Shown here piece by piece: positions 10,427-18,262 of a stretch of DNA of 64,000 nucleotides. The stretch lies in NCBI GenBank assembly GCA_017463125.1, contig JAFTPV010000020.1:1-64000 (forward strand), written 5' to 3'. A model generated the notes under the pieces. The model was not told where the DNA came from. It saw nothing but the letters and a program-made list of their open reading frames with translations, and ran no database searches. Position 1 is the stretch's first letter, and each line of letters starts with the position of its first letter. This stretch comes from Clostridia bacterium. GTDB lineage: Bacteria; Bacillota; Clostridia; Oscillospirales; CAG-272. Both the position numbers and the translations under genes were made by a program.

Positions 10427-10502
10427 CGGGATGTAGCGCAGTTGGTAGCGCGCTTGCTTTGGGAGCAAGATGTCGCAGGTTCAAATCCTGTCATTCCGAC
10501 CA
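10427..10502 (+). tRNA. tRNA-Pro (anticodon UGG)
   Basis: Complete cloverleaf of 76 nt with encoded CCA. Acceptor CGGGATG pairs with CATTCCG (one G-U). The D arm has GCGC stems, the anticodon stem is CTTGC/GCAAG with loop TTTGGGA (anticodon TGG at 10460-10462), and the T arm has loop TTCAAAT. It is followed by a strong terminator and is the insertion site of the 17.6-kb island to its right. Confidence 0.97.
10457..10497. repeat. attL: left 41-nt direct repeat of the tRNA-Pro island
   Basis: The tRNA-Pro sequence from the anticodon loop to the end of the acceptor stem is repeated at 28018-28058 with 39/41 identity, and weaker similarity continues a few bases further. Integration into the 3' half of a tRNA with regeneration of the full gene at one end is typical of tyrosine-integrase islands. 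Two such integrases lie between the repeats. Confidence 0.85.
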
Positions 10503-10560
10503 AATTCGGTATTCATAAGGCATTTGAGTACCACAAATCGCGGTTTTGACCGCACAAAAG

Positions 10561-10597
10561 CCGCAAAGTAGGGTTACTTTGCGGTTGTTCTTTTTTT
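10561..10597 (+). terminator. Terminator after tRNA-Pro
   Basis: Perfect 10-bp stem CCGCAAAGTA/TACTTTGCGG with a 4-nt loop, then TTGTTC and seven T. It lies 58 bases after the tRNA CCA and separates the tRNA from the HD-domain gene. Confidence 0.85.
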
Positions 10598-10626
10598 CGT
10601 ATCCCAAAAAAGCAAGGAGGCTGCCA

Positions 10627-11952
10627 ATGCTATACGCAGAAATTATTGATCAAACAATATCGGGAAATAACGATATTGAATGGAATTATTATCATACGCC
10701 TATTGATACTGCAAATATTTTGCACGAAAGAAATTCAAAGACTTTTATCAATGAATACTTTCAAGGCGGAGAAAAAACGCTTCCTTTTATGGTAAATGCG
10801 GAAACAGCACATAGCTTTATTAACCGATATTTTGGATATGGCCAAAAAGCTTCTGTTCTTGCTTTCAATTATGATAATCATATTCAATTACCAGACGAAA
10901 GAGCAATTCATACGGCTTCCGGATTCTTTCTTGGCTTGCTTATAGAACATTGTATTAATGGAGAACGAACCTTATCTATAGAAAGCCCTAATCGATATCC
11001 ATTTTCATATTTGTGGTTTTTAACATTTCTATACCATGATTATGGATACTGTGTCACCGAAAGAGATAATGCTCCGATACAGTTTCCTCGCAATGCGCCT
11101 GTTCCAGAGCCTTATAACAGAACTATCACCTTAAGAGAATATGCGGCTTTTTCTCAAATAAAAAGATCCTTGGGGATAGATCTTTCCCCGTTTTCCGCAT
11201 ATCCATTTCCTGCTTCTCAACACGTTGGACAACCCAGTATAGAACGAGCTTTACTTCGAGAAATGACGCAAAAAAGCAACACCATTCAAGGTGGTCAAAG
11301 ATTAAGGTTTAATAACGGGCACCCTGTTATGAAAACTCGCTATAAAAGTGCTACTATAACACGATATATGAACTATTGCATCAACGAATTAGGTCACGTT
11401 GATCATGGTATTGTGGGCGGTTATTTATTCTATGATAGAATGCTGAAAAATTATATTATGGCTTATTTGTCAAAACTGGAGCATAGCAACACATACGTTC
11501 CGCTTAATGACTTCATCTATCATAATAGACATTTTTGTTCTGAGCAATGGAAGATTTTTTCCTATATTGCAGATTGTATTCTTTCTCATAACATTTGGAA
11601 GCAACCTGATAATAAAAGAAATTTATATGAACAATATCAATTAGAAGATTTGTTGACAGAAAACTTCCAGACTCTTTCATATGATGAAAATCCCTTGCTT
11701 TACATTCTTGCAGTAACCGATAGTATCGAGCCGTTAAAAATATATCAGCAAACAAATCCCGAATTGTCTGCTCAAGATATTACCAATGCTCTTAATATTG
11801 AATTCTTCTCTGGAGTACGTGCTTTAACCTTTTCAAGCACCTCTGATATGATTGATATAGACATACTCTACAGAAAAGCAAAAGGATTAGAATCATGGAC
11901 AAACGCAAGATGTTCTGAATTACATAATGGAAAATTTATATTAAGTTTTTAA
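10627..11952 (+). CDS. Orphan HD-domain protein (putative metal-dependent phosphohydrolase)
   Basis: The start at 10627 is chosen because AAGGAGG lies 7 bases before this ATG, giving 441 residues. I do not know a named family for it. HD-superfamily metal ligands appear in order: YHDYGY (H137-D138), HVDHGIVGGYL (H257, D259, H260), SHNIW at about residue 330, and VTDSIEP at about residue 378. HD proteins hydrolyse nucleotides or phosphoesters, so a nucleotide hydrolase role is plausible but unproven. No signal peptide or membrane segment is seen. It is clearly AT-richer than the ilv genes and sits alone between the tRNA terminator and the integrases, so it looks like acquired cargo, possibly a defence gene. 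Confidence 0.75.
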   Translation: MLYAEIIDQTISGNNDIEWNYYHTPIDTANILHERNSKTFINEYFQGGEKTLPFMVNAETAHSFINRYFGYGQKASVLAFNYDNHIQLPDERAIHTASGFFLGLLIEHCINGERTLSIESPNRYPFSYLWFLTFLYHDYGYCVTERDNAPIQFPRNAPVPEPYNRTITLREYAAFSQIKRSLGIDLSPFSAYPFPASQHVGQPSIERALLREMTQKSNTIQGGQRLRFNNGHPVMKTRYKSATITRYMNYCINELGHVDHGIVGGYLFYDRMLKNYIMAYLSKLEHSNTYVPLNDFIYHNRHFCSEQWKIFSYIADCILSHNIWKQPDNKRNLYEQYQLEDLLTENFQTLSYDENPLLYILAVTDSIEPLKIYQQTNPELSAQDITNALNIEFFSGVRALTFSSTSDMIDIDILYRKAKGLESWTNARCSELHNGKFILSF

Positions 11953-12191
11953 TGACTCCGCGTTTTCTTTGCAGCATACCAAATATTAAAAGGAGACCTT
12001 CATAGTCGCCCCATTTTTAATTTAGACATTAGTAGCCTTTTTCATTTCTGCGATTTCCGCTTTTATGTTTTTTTAGATCTGCGAGTTTTTCTCAAATTTC
12101 TCTCATATCTTATCACAGTTTACGGAGCTGTTTTCTTTGTTTACACTGGTAAAAATATTTTATGGGGTGACTGTTTTAGTCACCCCTGCTT
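11953..12191. other. Spacer after the HD gene, with hairpin at 12166-12188
   Basis: No convincing gene. A perfect 9-bp hairpin (GGGGTGACT/AGTCACCCC, 5-nt loop) at 12166-12188 follows the end of the integrase reading frame on the minus strand and is followed there by a short AT-rich tract, so it is a weak terminator candidate. A Lys/Glu-rich minus-strand stretch near 12030-12100 resembles decayed coding sequence. Confidence 0.45.
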
Positions 12192-12460
12192 TTATGCCGT
12201 TTTTTCTGCTTCCTTTGCCTTCTTTTTGAGCTTGGCAATCTCCTTTTTCTTTTCTTCTATCATCTTTTTGAGGGCTTTTTCGCATTCCTCTCTCGTCTTT
12301 GCGTAGATGTTGAATTTCTTGCGTTTCCCGTCGGGCATTCGTGGGTAGTAGCTTCCTTCCCACAGGCTATCGTTTACCTTGTACACGCATCCGGTTCCGC
12401 TCTTTCTTATCTTCGGCGTGTAGGGCTCAAAAACCGTCTGTGTTGCCTTTTGAGGAGGTG
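12192..12460 (-). pseudogene. Displaced C-terminal DNA-binding-like domain of the downstream integrase (frameshifted)
   Basis: In the -1 frame relative to the integrase at 12407-13642, this stretch encodes about 90 residues: QTVFEPYTPKIRKSGTG, then CVYKVNDSLWEGSYYP, AKTREECEKALKK and a Lys/Glu-rich coiled tail. I recognise the PYxGKIRKSGTGC...LWEGRY pattern as the C-terminal extension of clostridial tyrosine integrases; it resembles the three-stranded arm-binding fold at their N-terminus. The two frames overlap here, so a one-base indel, a sequencing error or a programmed -1 shift would join them. No classic A-AAA-AAG slippery heptamer is seen. Confidence 0.7.
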
Positions 12461-13642
12461 CTTGGTACTTACCTTGGGTGGCTCTTCTTCGGGCATTTCT
12501 GCCTCTGTACCGCCTATCTCTCGGTCTATCTTTACCGCTGCTTGCTTTCTCATTGTGTCGGTTATATGGCTGTATATATTTAATGTTGTTTCCGCACTCA
12601 CATGACCTATCATCGCCGAGAGTGTTTTGATGTCCATACCGTTTTCTATAGCCATCGTAGCAAAGGTGTGACGCAGATCGTGAAATCTTATATTTTTGCA
12701 ATGAGATCTTTCGAGGATCAGTCTGAATCTTTTGTAAACAGCGTTTGGATGCCTTGGCTCTCCCTCTTTTATCGGTGATGGAAACATCCACTCGCCTTTG
12801 GTTTGCTTTTTAAGCTCCGTGAGAAGCTCAACCATTTCAGGAGGCAATATTATTGTGCGTATAGAGGATTTCGTTTTTGGTGCCGTGACGACACAGTCGT
12901 TGCCTGCTTTTGTTACTTGCCTTGAAATATGTAGCTCTCCCGTTTTAACATTAAGATCACGCCATTTAAGACCGAGTATTTCGCCTCTTCGCATTCCTGT
13001 TGTCAATTCAAGTAAGAATAATTCGTAGTAGCCTTCCTCTTTGGCTCTTGTAAGAAATCGGAGAATTTCCTCTTGTGTAAGCACTTGCATTTCCTTTGTT
13101 TTCTTTGGAGGAAGTCTGCATCCTAATGAGGGATTTGTTGATATAAGCCCTTCTTTTACTGCTTTTTCAAGTGCGCTTCTGCAGGTTGTGTGACACACTC
13201 TTACCATTCTGTCGGATAAGCCTTCTCCGTATTTATCTACAAAGCTTTTTCGTCCGCTTTTCTTAACTCTGACGTAGAACTGTTGCATATCGTTCTGAGT
13301 AAATCTGTTCAAGGGAATGTTACCTATCTCGGGGATGATGTGATTATATATCCTGTTCTCATAATTTGCTTGCGTTGACTTTCTCAGCTTTGGCTTTGAG
13401 AAATTTTGGTACCAGAAGTCTATCCAATTACCGAAGGGCATATCCGGTTTTATCCTATCGGTTGCACGTCCGCAGCGTCCTCTGAGCTCTTCAAGCTTTT
13501 CTTCACATTCTTCCTTTGTTTTCGCCAATACGTTTTTGGTACGTGGGTTGCCGTTATCCGCATAGCCTACTACGATTCTGCCTTCCCACCGTCCGTCTTT
13601 TCGTAGGAATATACTGCCTTTTCCGTTTTTCTTCTTTGCCAC
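12407..13642 (-). CDS. Tyrosine site-specific integrase A (C-terminal extension out of frame)
   Basis: Phage-type tyrosine recombinase, 411 residues in the main frame. The N-terminal arm-binding domain (GKGSIFLRKDGRWEGRIVVG) is followed by a SAM-like core-binding domain (about 65-165) and a catalytic domain. Catalytic Arg is in TGMRRGEILGLKW, HxxR in FHDLRHTFAT, and His/Tyr in IGHVSAETTLNIYSH. The start is GTG at 13642, 3 bases after integrase B stops, and its AAGGAG site overlaps the end of that gene, so the two are coupled. The last 20 or so residues (VSTKHLLKRQHRRFLSP) are out-of-frame readthrough replacing the normal C-terminal extension. It may still be active in the catalytic core. Confidence 0.9.
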   Translation of the reverse strand: MAKKKNGKGSIFLRKDGRWEGRIVVGYADNGNPRTKNVLAKTKEECEEKLEELRGRCGRATDRIKPDMPFGNWIDFWYQNFSKPKLRKSTQANYENRIYNHIIPEIGNIPLNRFTQNDMQQFYVRVKKSGRKSFVDKYGEGLSDRMVRVCHTTCRSALEKAVKEGLISTNPSLGCRLPPKKTKEMQVLTQEEILRFLTRAKEEGYYELFLLELTTGMRRGEILGLKWRDLNVKTGELHISRQVTKAGNDCVVTAPKTKSSIRTIILPPEMVELLTELKKQTKGEWMFPSPIKEGEPRHPNAVYKRFRLILERSHCKNIRFHDLRHTFATMAIENGMDIKTLSAMIGHVSAETTLNIYSHITDTMRKQAAVKIDREIGGTEAEMPEEEPPKVSTKHLLKRQHRRFLSPTRRR

Positions 13643-13645
13643 CGC

Positions 13646-14806
13646 TTACTCCTTTATCATCAAACTTTTCATTATGTTGCCGACTACTGCCGATGCCTTC
13701 TTTTGCATATCGCTTGTTACGTGGGTGTATGTGTCCAGCGTGAATGAGGCATTTGCGTGACCGAGGATTCCCGAGAGTGTTTTCGCATCGACGCCGCCCT
13801 TCATTGCATGAGTTGCAAAGGTATGTCTGAGATCGTGAAATCTTATTTGAGGAAGCTCGGCACGTTTAAGTATTGTTTTTAACCTTGTGTAGGCTAACGA
13901 GGGATTTATCGGTTCGGTTGGATTTAAGAACGAGGGAAATATCCATTCGCTGATCGCTGTTTGCTTTCGTTTGATCAGCATTTCTCTGACACTCAGCGGC
14001 AGGATAATGCAACGTGTTCCGGTGCTTGTTTTTGTTTCACCGATATTTAGTCCTCCGCCTCTTTTCGTGGATACAGACCGTTGTACCTTTAGCTTACTTT
14101 CTTCGAAATCTACGTCACTCCATTTGAGAGCACAGATTTCTCCTCGCCTCAGCCCTGTCATAATTTCAAGATAGAAGAAGTCATACCAATGCTCCTCTTG
14201 CTTAATGGCACCAAGGAAGATTTCTAACTGTGCATCATCGAGAATTTGTTTTTCGGGATAGTTATTTTTAGGTATAGTGGTACCGTTTGTAGGATTCCTT
14301 GGGATAAGTCTTTCTCTTACCGCAACGTCAAGTGCTTCGTGGAGCATCATGTGGATCATACGCACCATACTGTCGGCCAACTCATGTGTTCCGTTACGGT
14401 CAGTTTCAATTCTGCCATGCTTTTTTATCTTGTTATAGAATTTTTGAACATCTGCAGTGGTGAGAGAGGATAGCTGTTTATCTCCTAAAAACCTCTTTAC
14501 CTGATTCTTAACCATCGTTCTGTATCCTTGCAGTGTACTTTCTCTGACACTGAATACCATATACTCATCAAGCCATTTATCCATCCACTCACCGAGCGTC
14601 ATTTGGGAATCCTCGGTAAGCTCAACGTCACGGTATAGATCTATAAGTCTGTGCAACTCTTTTAGGGTAGCTTTTTGTGTTTTGCCGAACACAGACTTGT
14701 ACATAGGCTTTCCGTTATCCTTGTGTCCGACGATGATTCTTCCTTCCCATCTTCCGTCACTTCTTTTTCTGATCGTACCGTCACCTTGGGGTCTTCTTTT
14801 TGCCAT
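13646..14806 (-). CDS. Tyrosine site-specific integrase B
   Basis: Second phage-type tyrosine recombinase, 386 residues, intact. The arm-binding domain (GDGTIRKRSDGRWEGRIIVG) is followed by a core-binding domain and a catalytic domain with TGLRRGEICALKW (Arg), FHDLRHTFATHA (HxxR) and LGHANASFTLDTYTH (His, Tyr). It shares architecture with integrase A but is clearly diverged, so the pair is not a recent duplication. It is first in the two-gene unit and starts after AGAAGGGACGG. Upstream, two TTGATAAC octamers 11 bases apart (14878-14898, minus strand) could be control sites. Which of the two drives integration at tRNA-Pro cannot be decided from sequence. Confidence 0.93.
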   Translation of the reverse strand: MAKRRPQGDGTIRKRSDGRWEGRIIVGHKDNGKPMYKSVFGKTQKATLKELHRLIDLYRDVELTEDSQMTLGEWMDKWLDEYMVFSVRESTLQGYRTMVKNQVKRFLGDKQLSSLTTADVQKFYNKIKKHGRIETDRNGTHELADSMVRMIHMMLHEALDVAVRERLIPRNPTNGTTIPKNNYPEKQILDDAQLEIFLGAIKQEEHWYDFFYLEIMTGLRRGEICALKWSDVDFEESKLKVQRSVSTKRGGGLNIGETKTSTGTRCIILPLSVREMLIKRKQTAISEWIFPSFLNPTEPINPSLAYTRLKTILKRAELPQIRFHDLRHTFATHAMKGGVDAKTLSGILGHANASFTLDTYTHVTSDMQKKASAVVGNIMKSLMIKE

Positions 14807-15327
14807 TTATTCACCGTCCCTTCTTTTTACCACAACAATACCACAGAGATTTGAGAATATCCAGTGAACGCCGAAAAGTTATCAATTTGTTATCAATTAG
14901 ATATCTAAACTCTTATTGTTTATATCCTTTGTTGTTTTGAGTCGGTTTAGGATAAGGGGTGCGGGTCTCCCGCGTTTTCTGTGCTCGGCTGGGAAGCCTG
15001 GAGCTATGCTTGCTAATATCAAAAACCCCTACGGGGTTGCTATTTTATTTCTCTAGACAAAACATACACTTGAACGATAAAAACCTTGCAACAAAACTAC
15101 ACTTTTTGCAGTTCGTTTGCAAGGTTTTTTCATTGTTTTTCTCTTGGTTTTTAGTGTAGTTTTTTATTCTTTTTGATAGTATTATACTTTATTCTACACG
15201 CAAAATTTAGGGAAAGAAGTCGGTTTAAAATTTAATTATTAGCGTATTGCAGAAAAGAGAACAAAACACCGCCGAAAAAATCGGCGGCGTTTTTTCATAT
15301 TTTCAAAACAAGAAGAACTTTATCCTT
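14807..15327. other. 520-base spacer between integrases and carbohydrate locus
   Basis: No gene seen. It holds a TTGATAAC direct-repeat pair near 14878-14898, a small GCGGG-tct-CCCGC hairpin near 14970, a long-loop hairpin at 15079-15129 (AAAACCTTGCAA with its complement, then T6) and the terminator at 15263-15296. Much of the rest is AT-rich. Confidence 0.5.
15263..15296 (-). terminator. Bidirectional-looking terminator ending the carbohydrate operon
   Basis: Stem CCGCCGA/TCGGCGG around AAAAA, flanked by A4 on one side and T6 on the other. It is 32 bases beyond the Gfo/Idh stop on the minus strand. Confidence 0.8.
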
Positions 15328-16587
15328 TTAGTGTACCAAAAGTGTTTTTCCGCCTGAAAGTCTTGATTCTTCTGCTTTTATGCCAATAAGGTGGCTTTCA
15401 ACAGAGGCTTCGAGGGAGGTTTCCATTGACAAATTACCTTCCATCATATCGTAAAGACCGGAAATCAATCTTGCGTCTCCGCCGCCGTGAGCGTAATCCG
15501 CTTCATCGGTAGGCACGTCAACCTTAATCGTTTCCGTAGGCTTTCCGAACACGCTGAGGGTAATCGTTTTTTCATCCAGGAAAATTTCACCGTAAGTTCC
15601 GAACATAGCTACTCTTCTGCCGCCGTGAAGATTAAACGCATTCATATGGAGAGTTGCGGTAATTCCGTTTTCAAACAGCATTTGAACGGTTTGGTGATCG
15701 ACAACGTTGTTGTCGCAACGGAATACGCATCTGCCGTAAGGACCGCTCTCAATAGCGGAGATAATCTTATCCTCAGTGACAGGCTCGGTAGCAAGGACGT
15801 TATATGGCCATTCGGTTTTAGGACAACCCGCATCTCTCCAGCGCTCTATGTAGATTCTGTAAGCGCTGTAAGGACAGGAATCCTTCAGCTTGCAATTTTG
15901 ACAACGGTCCGCAGAGCCTTCGGGCGCGTTTTCGGGCTTGAAGAAGGTCAAATCTCCAATACTCGAAACACTTTTGCACCTCGACTTAGCGTAGAATTGT
16001 ATCAGGTCTAAATCGTGGCAGGACTTTGCAAGTATCATAGGCGCTGATATTTCGGTGTTTCGCCAATTACCGCGTACATAGCTGTGCGCCTGATGCCAAT
16101 AACCGACAGGCTCGGTCCAGTTTATTGCCACAAGACGTCCGATAGCGCCGCTGTCGATTATTTCCGCGACCTTAAGATATGCGGGCGCATATCTTAACAC
16201 GTGGCACACGAGAACCTTGTTCCCATATTTTTTCTGAGCTTCAAGAAGAGCTTCGCACTCCCCTGCCTTGTCGGTCAATGGTTTTTCGCACAGAACGTCA
16301 TATCCAAGCTCAAACGCCTTAAGACAATGCTTTATATGCTCGGTGTCGGGAGTAGCAATGAGTATTATGTCCGCTCTTTTTTTCTTGAAAAATTCGCCCT
16401 CGTCCGTATATCTGTTTTCTACGGGTACGGAAAACATCTCGCCAAAAATTTCAAGCCTATCCTCGCGCATATCGCAAAGATGTGTAATTTTATACTTTTC
16501 GGGACATTTGTTGATTAGCTTTCCGTATGCGTTGCCGCCCCTGGCTCCAACTCCGATTATAGCGACGGTGTAAACTTTATTTTGCAT
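15328..16587 (-). CDS. Gfo/Idh/MocA-family oxidoreductase with Cys cluster
   Basis: NAD(P)-dependent sugar or sugar-acid oxidoreductase, 419 residues. The Rossmann motif is AIIGVGARGG near residue 9, followed by the family signature DVLCEKPLT near residue 98. The substrate domain has GYWHQAHSYVRGNWRN and SCHDLDL, where the His residues belong to the catalytic face. An unusual Cys set (CQNCKLKDSCPYSA) suggests a structural metal; I recall it from a Gfo/Idh subgroup found beside hexosaminidases. It is the last gene of the island operon, 36 bases after GH20. Likely role: oxidation or epimerisation of a released amino sugar or uronic acid. The exact substrate cannot be inferred. Confidence 0.88.
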   Translation of the reverse strand: MQNKVYTVAIIGVGARGGNAYGKLINKCPEKYKITHLCDMREDRLEIFGEMFSVPVENRYTDEGEFFKKKRADIILIATPDTEHIKHCLKAFELGYDVLCEKPLTDKAGECEALLEAQKKYGNKVLVCHVLRYAPAYLKVAEIIDSGAIGRLVAINWTEPVGYWHQAHSYVRGNWRNTEISAPMILAKSCHDLDLIQFYAKSRCKSVSSIGDLTFFKPENAPEGSADRCQNCKLKDSCPYSAYRIYIERWRDAGCPKTEWPYNVLATEPVTEDKIISAIESGPYGRCVFRCDNNVVDHQTVQMLFENGITATLHMNAFNLHGGRRVAMFGTYGEIFLDEKTITLSVFGKPTETIKVDVPTDEADYAHGGGDARLISGLYDMMEGNLSMETSLEASVESHLIGIKAEESRLSGGKTLLVH

Positions 16588-16623
16588 TTTAGTTCTCCAA
16601 TGATAGTTTTCTTATGATTCGCC

Positions 16624-18246
16624 TTATTTTTTATCCAGCGTATATTCGATGCATTTTTTATATATTTCGGCTCTTGTTTTATCACCCGCCGTATAAAGAG
16701 AAGCGTCGGAAAGGGTATCTATTATCTCTTGTATTTTGCCCTTTACTAAGGTTACGTTTGCAACGTAGGACGGCTCATCAAGCCTTGGCGGTAATATGTC
16801 ACCGACAGCCTCAAAGGGATTGAAGCCATCTGGAACGGCGGCTCCCAGCACTGCTTTTGTCAAGTCCAGGGCAGTATCTGTATCGTACGGCTTCTTCAGA
16901 CCGCACCAGAACTTATCACCCGCAAGAACGATAGCCGACGGAAGAGAGTAGTCATAATGCTTAAACATTTCACGGTTTCCGTACTCCCAAGCGCATACCT
17001 CACTTCCTACTATTTGGTGTTTTACGGACTCGGTGGTTTCGGGAATCTCATCCCAACGCCAGCTTGAAAGATTCCTTGAATTCATATAATGCTCTTCGTC
17101 AAGATATGTATTCCAATAGAATGAGTTTATCATTTTGTATCCCAAATCAAGCTGCCCCTGCATAGAGCATCCGTCGTGAGGGCCTCTTCCATGCGCTGCC
17201 ACTCTCCAGAATTGCATAAGAATATCTGTTGAGAGAGCTGCGGGGCGGGTACAGTCTATCTGATCGCTCCACATCACCGTTTGCTTACCGCATTCCTTAA
17301 CGTAACCGTTTATTCTGTTTATGAAATAGTAGTACAGCTCCTGTCTGTCGCGAATGCCCTCTTCTTCCATTTTCTTTTTGCACTTTCGGCACTCGTGCCA
17401 ATGACATACTCTGCGCCTTTCGGTCGGAAGATCGGAAAACTCAAGCTCGTCTCCGCCTATATGAAGATATCTGCCCGTCGGGAACATCTGCGCTATTTCG
17501 AGCAGTACCTTTCGGTAAAGCTCATAGACCCTTTCCTCTCCCGCGCATACGGTCCAAAGGCACTGCGGCCTTGCGTCCGTGTCGCATTTCAGCTCGGGCA
17601 AAACCGTGTTAAGCCTTGTTGAATGGGCGGGCATATCGATCTCGGGAATGATTTCAAGACCGAGCACGTCTGCGAGTCTTACGATCTCGGAAACCTGTGC
17701 TTTGGTGTAGTAATCGGGAATACGGTATTCCTCGGGAAACGAGTCCATCTCAACAGCGACACCCTTGGCATCTGCCAAATGAAGATGAAGAATATTGTGT
17801 CTTGATTTTGCAATAAGCACCATATCGTCAAGAAGCTGACCCAAAGGAACCGTGCCGCGAGCAATATCAAGCATAACTCCTCTGTGCGACAGCACCGGAC
17901 AATCGTTTATTTCCACGTCGGGAACAACGACGGCGCCGTCACGCTCTTTCACAAGCAGAGAGAAGGTAGCGATGGCGTTTCGAAGTCCGAGGTAGGAGTT
18001 ATATTCAATAACAGCTCTTCCACACTTGACGGTAAGCGTATATGCCTCCGGGGAGGTGAGGCTCTCGCGCCAAAGCGCCAGAACGTCAGCCTCATTATCC
18101 CCTGCCTTAAATTCGCATCGCGGAAGAAAGAGCGAAAGCGCCTCCACGGCTTTGTCAACGAGTGAAGCTTCCGCAAATACCGAAATACATTTGTTTATTT
18201 GAGATTCTTTTCCGTTTCTTATTTCCTGATTTACGTTTGGAAACAT
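16624..18246 (-). CDS. Cytoplasmic GH20 beta-N-acetylhexosaminidase
   Basis: Glycoside hydrolase family 20, 540 residues, cleaving terminal beta-GlcNAc or GalNAc by substrate-assisted catalysis. The catalytic pair is D266-E267 in HIGGDELEF. The barrel begins at RGVMLDIARGTVPL (about residue 140) after an N-terminal alpha/beta domain. The start at 18246 is preferred over an upstream ATG because CGGGAG precedes it and the earlier frame overlaps the lipoprotein gene. There is no signal peptide, so substrate must be imported or made inside. It lies 16 bases after the large lipoprotein gene. The locus encodes no transporter. Confidence 0.92.
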   Translation of the reverse strand: MFPNVNQEIRNGKESQINKCISVFAEASLVDKAVEALSLFLPRCEFKAGDNEADVLALWRESLTSPEAYTLTVKCGRAVIEYNSYLGLRNAIATFSLLVKERDGAVVVPDVEINDCPVLSHRGVMLDIARGTVPLGQLLDDMVLIAKSRHNILHLHLADAKGVAVEMDSFPEEYRIPDYYTKAQVSEIVRLADVLGLEIIPEIDMPAHSTRLNTVLPELKCDTDARPQCLWTVCAGEERVYELYRKVLLEIAQMFPTGRYLHIGGDELEFSDLPTERRRVCHWHECRKCKKKMEEEGIRDRQELYYYFINRINGYVKECGKQTVMWSDQIDCTRPAALSTDILMQFWRVAAHGRGPHDGCSMQGQLDLGYKMINSFYWNTYLDEEHYMNSRNLSSWRWDEIPETTESVKHQIVGSEVCAWEYGNREMFKHYDYSLPSAIVLAGDKFWCGLKKPYDTDTALDLTKAVLGAAVPDGFNPFEAVGDILPPRLDEPSYVANVTLVKGKIQEIIDTLSDASLYTAGDKTRAEIYKKCIEYTLDKK

Positions 18247-18262
18247 TGTTTTTCTCCCGTTT

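Noticed and set aside
10211..10468. 85-codon minus-strand open frame
   Set aside because: It reads through the tRNA-Pro gene and its 5'-half copy in antisense (YQLRYIP appears twice for that reason); no ribosome site.
10546..10626. Upstream extension of the HD gene by 27 codons
   Set aside because: The extension crosses the tRNA terminator hairpin and has no ribosome site; GGAGG supports the start at 10627.
12192..12791. 199-codon minus-strand frame as an independent gene
   Set aside because: Its first half is low-quality antisense-like sequence overlapping the integrase core; only the last 90 codons are protein-like and belong to the integrase extension.
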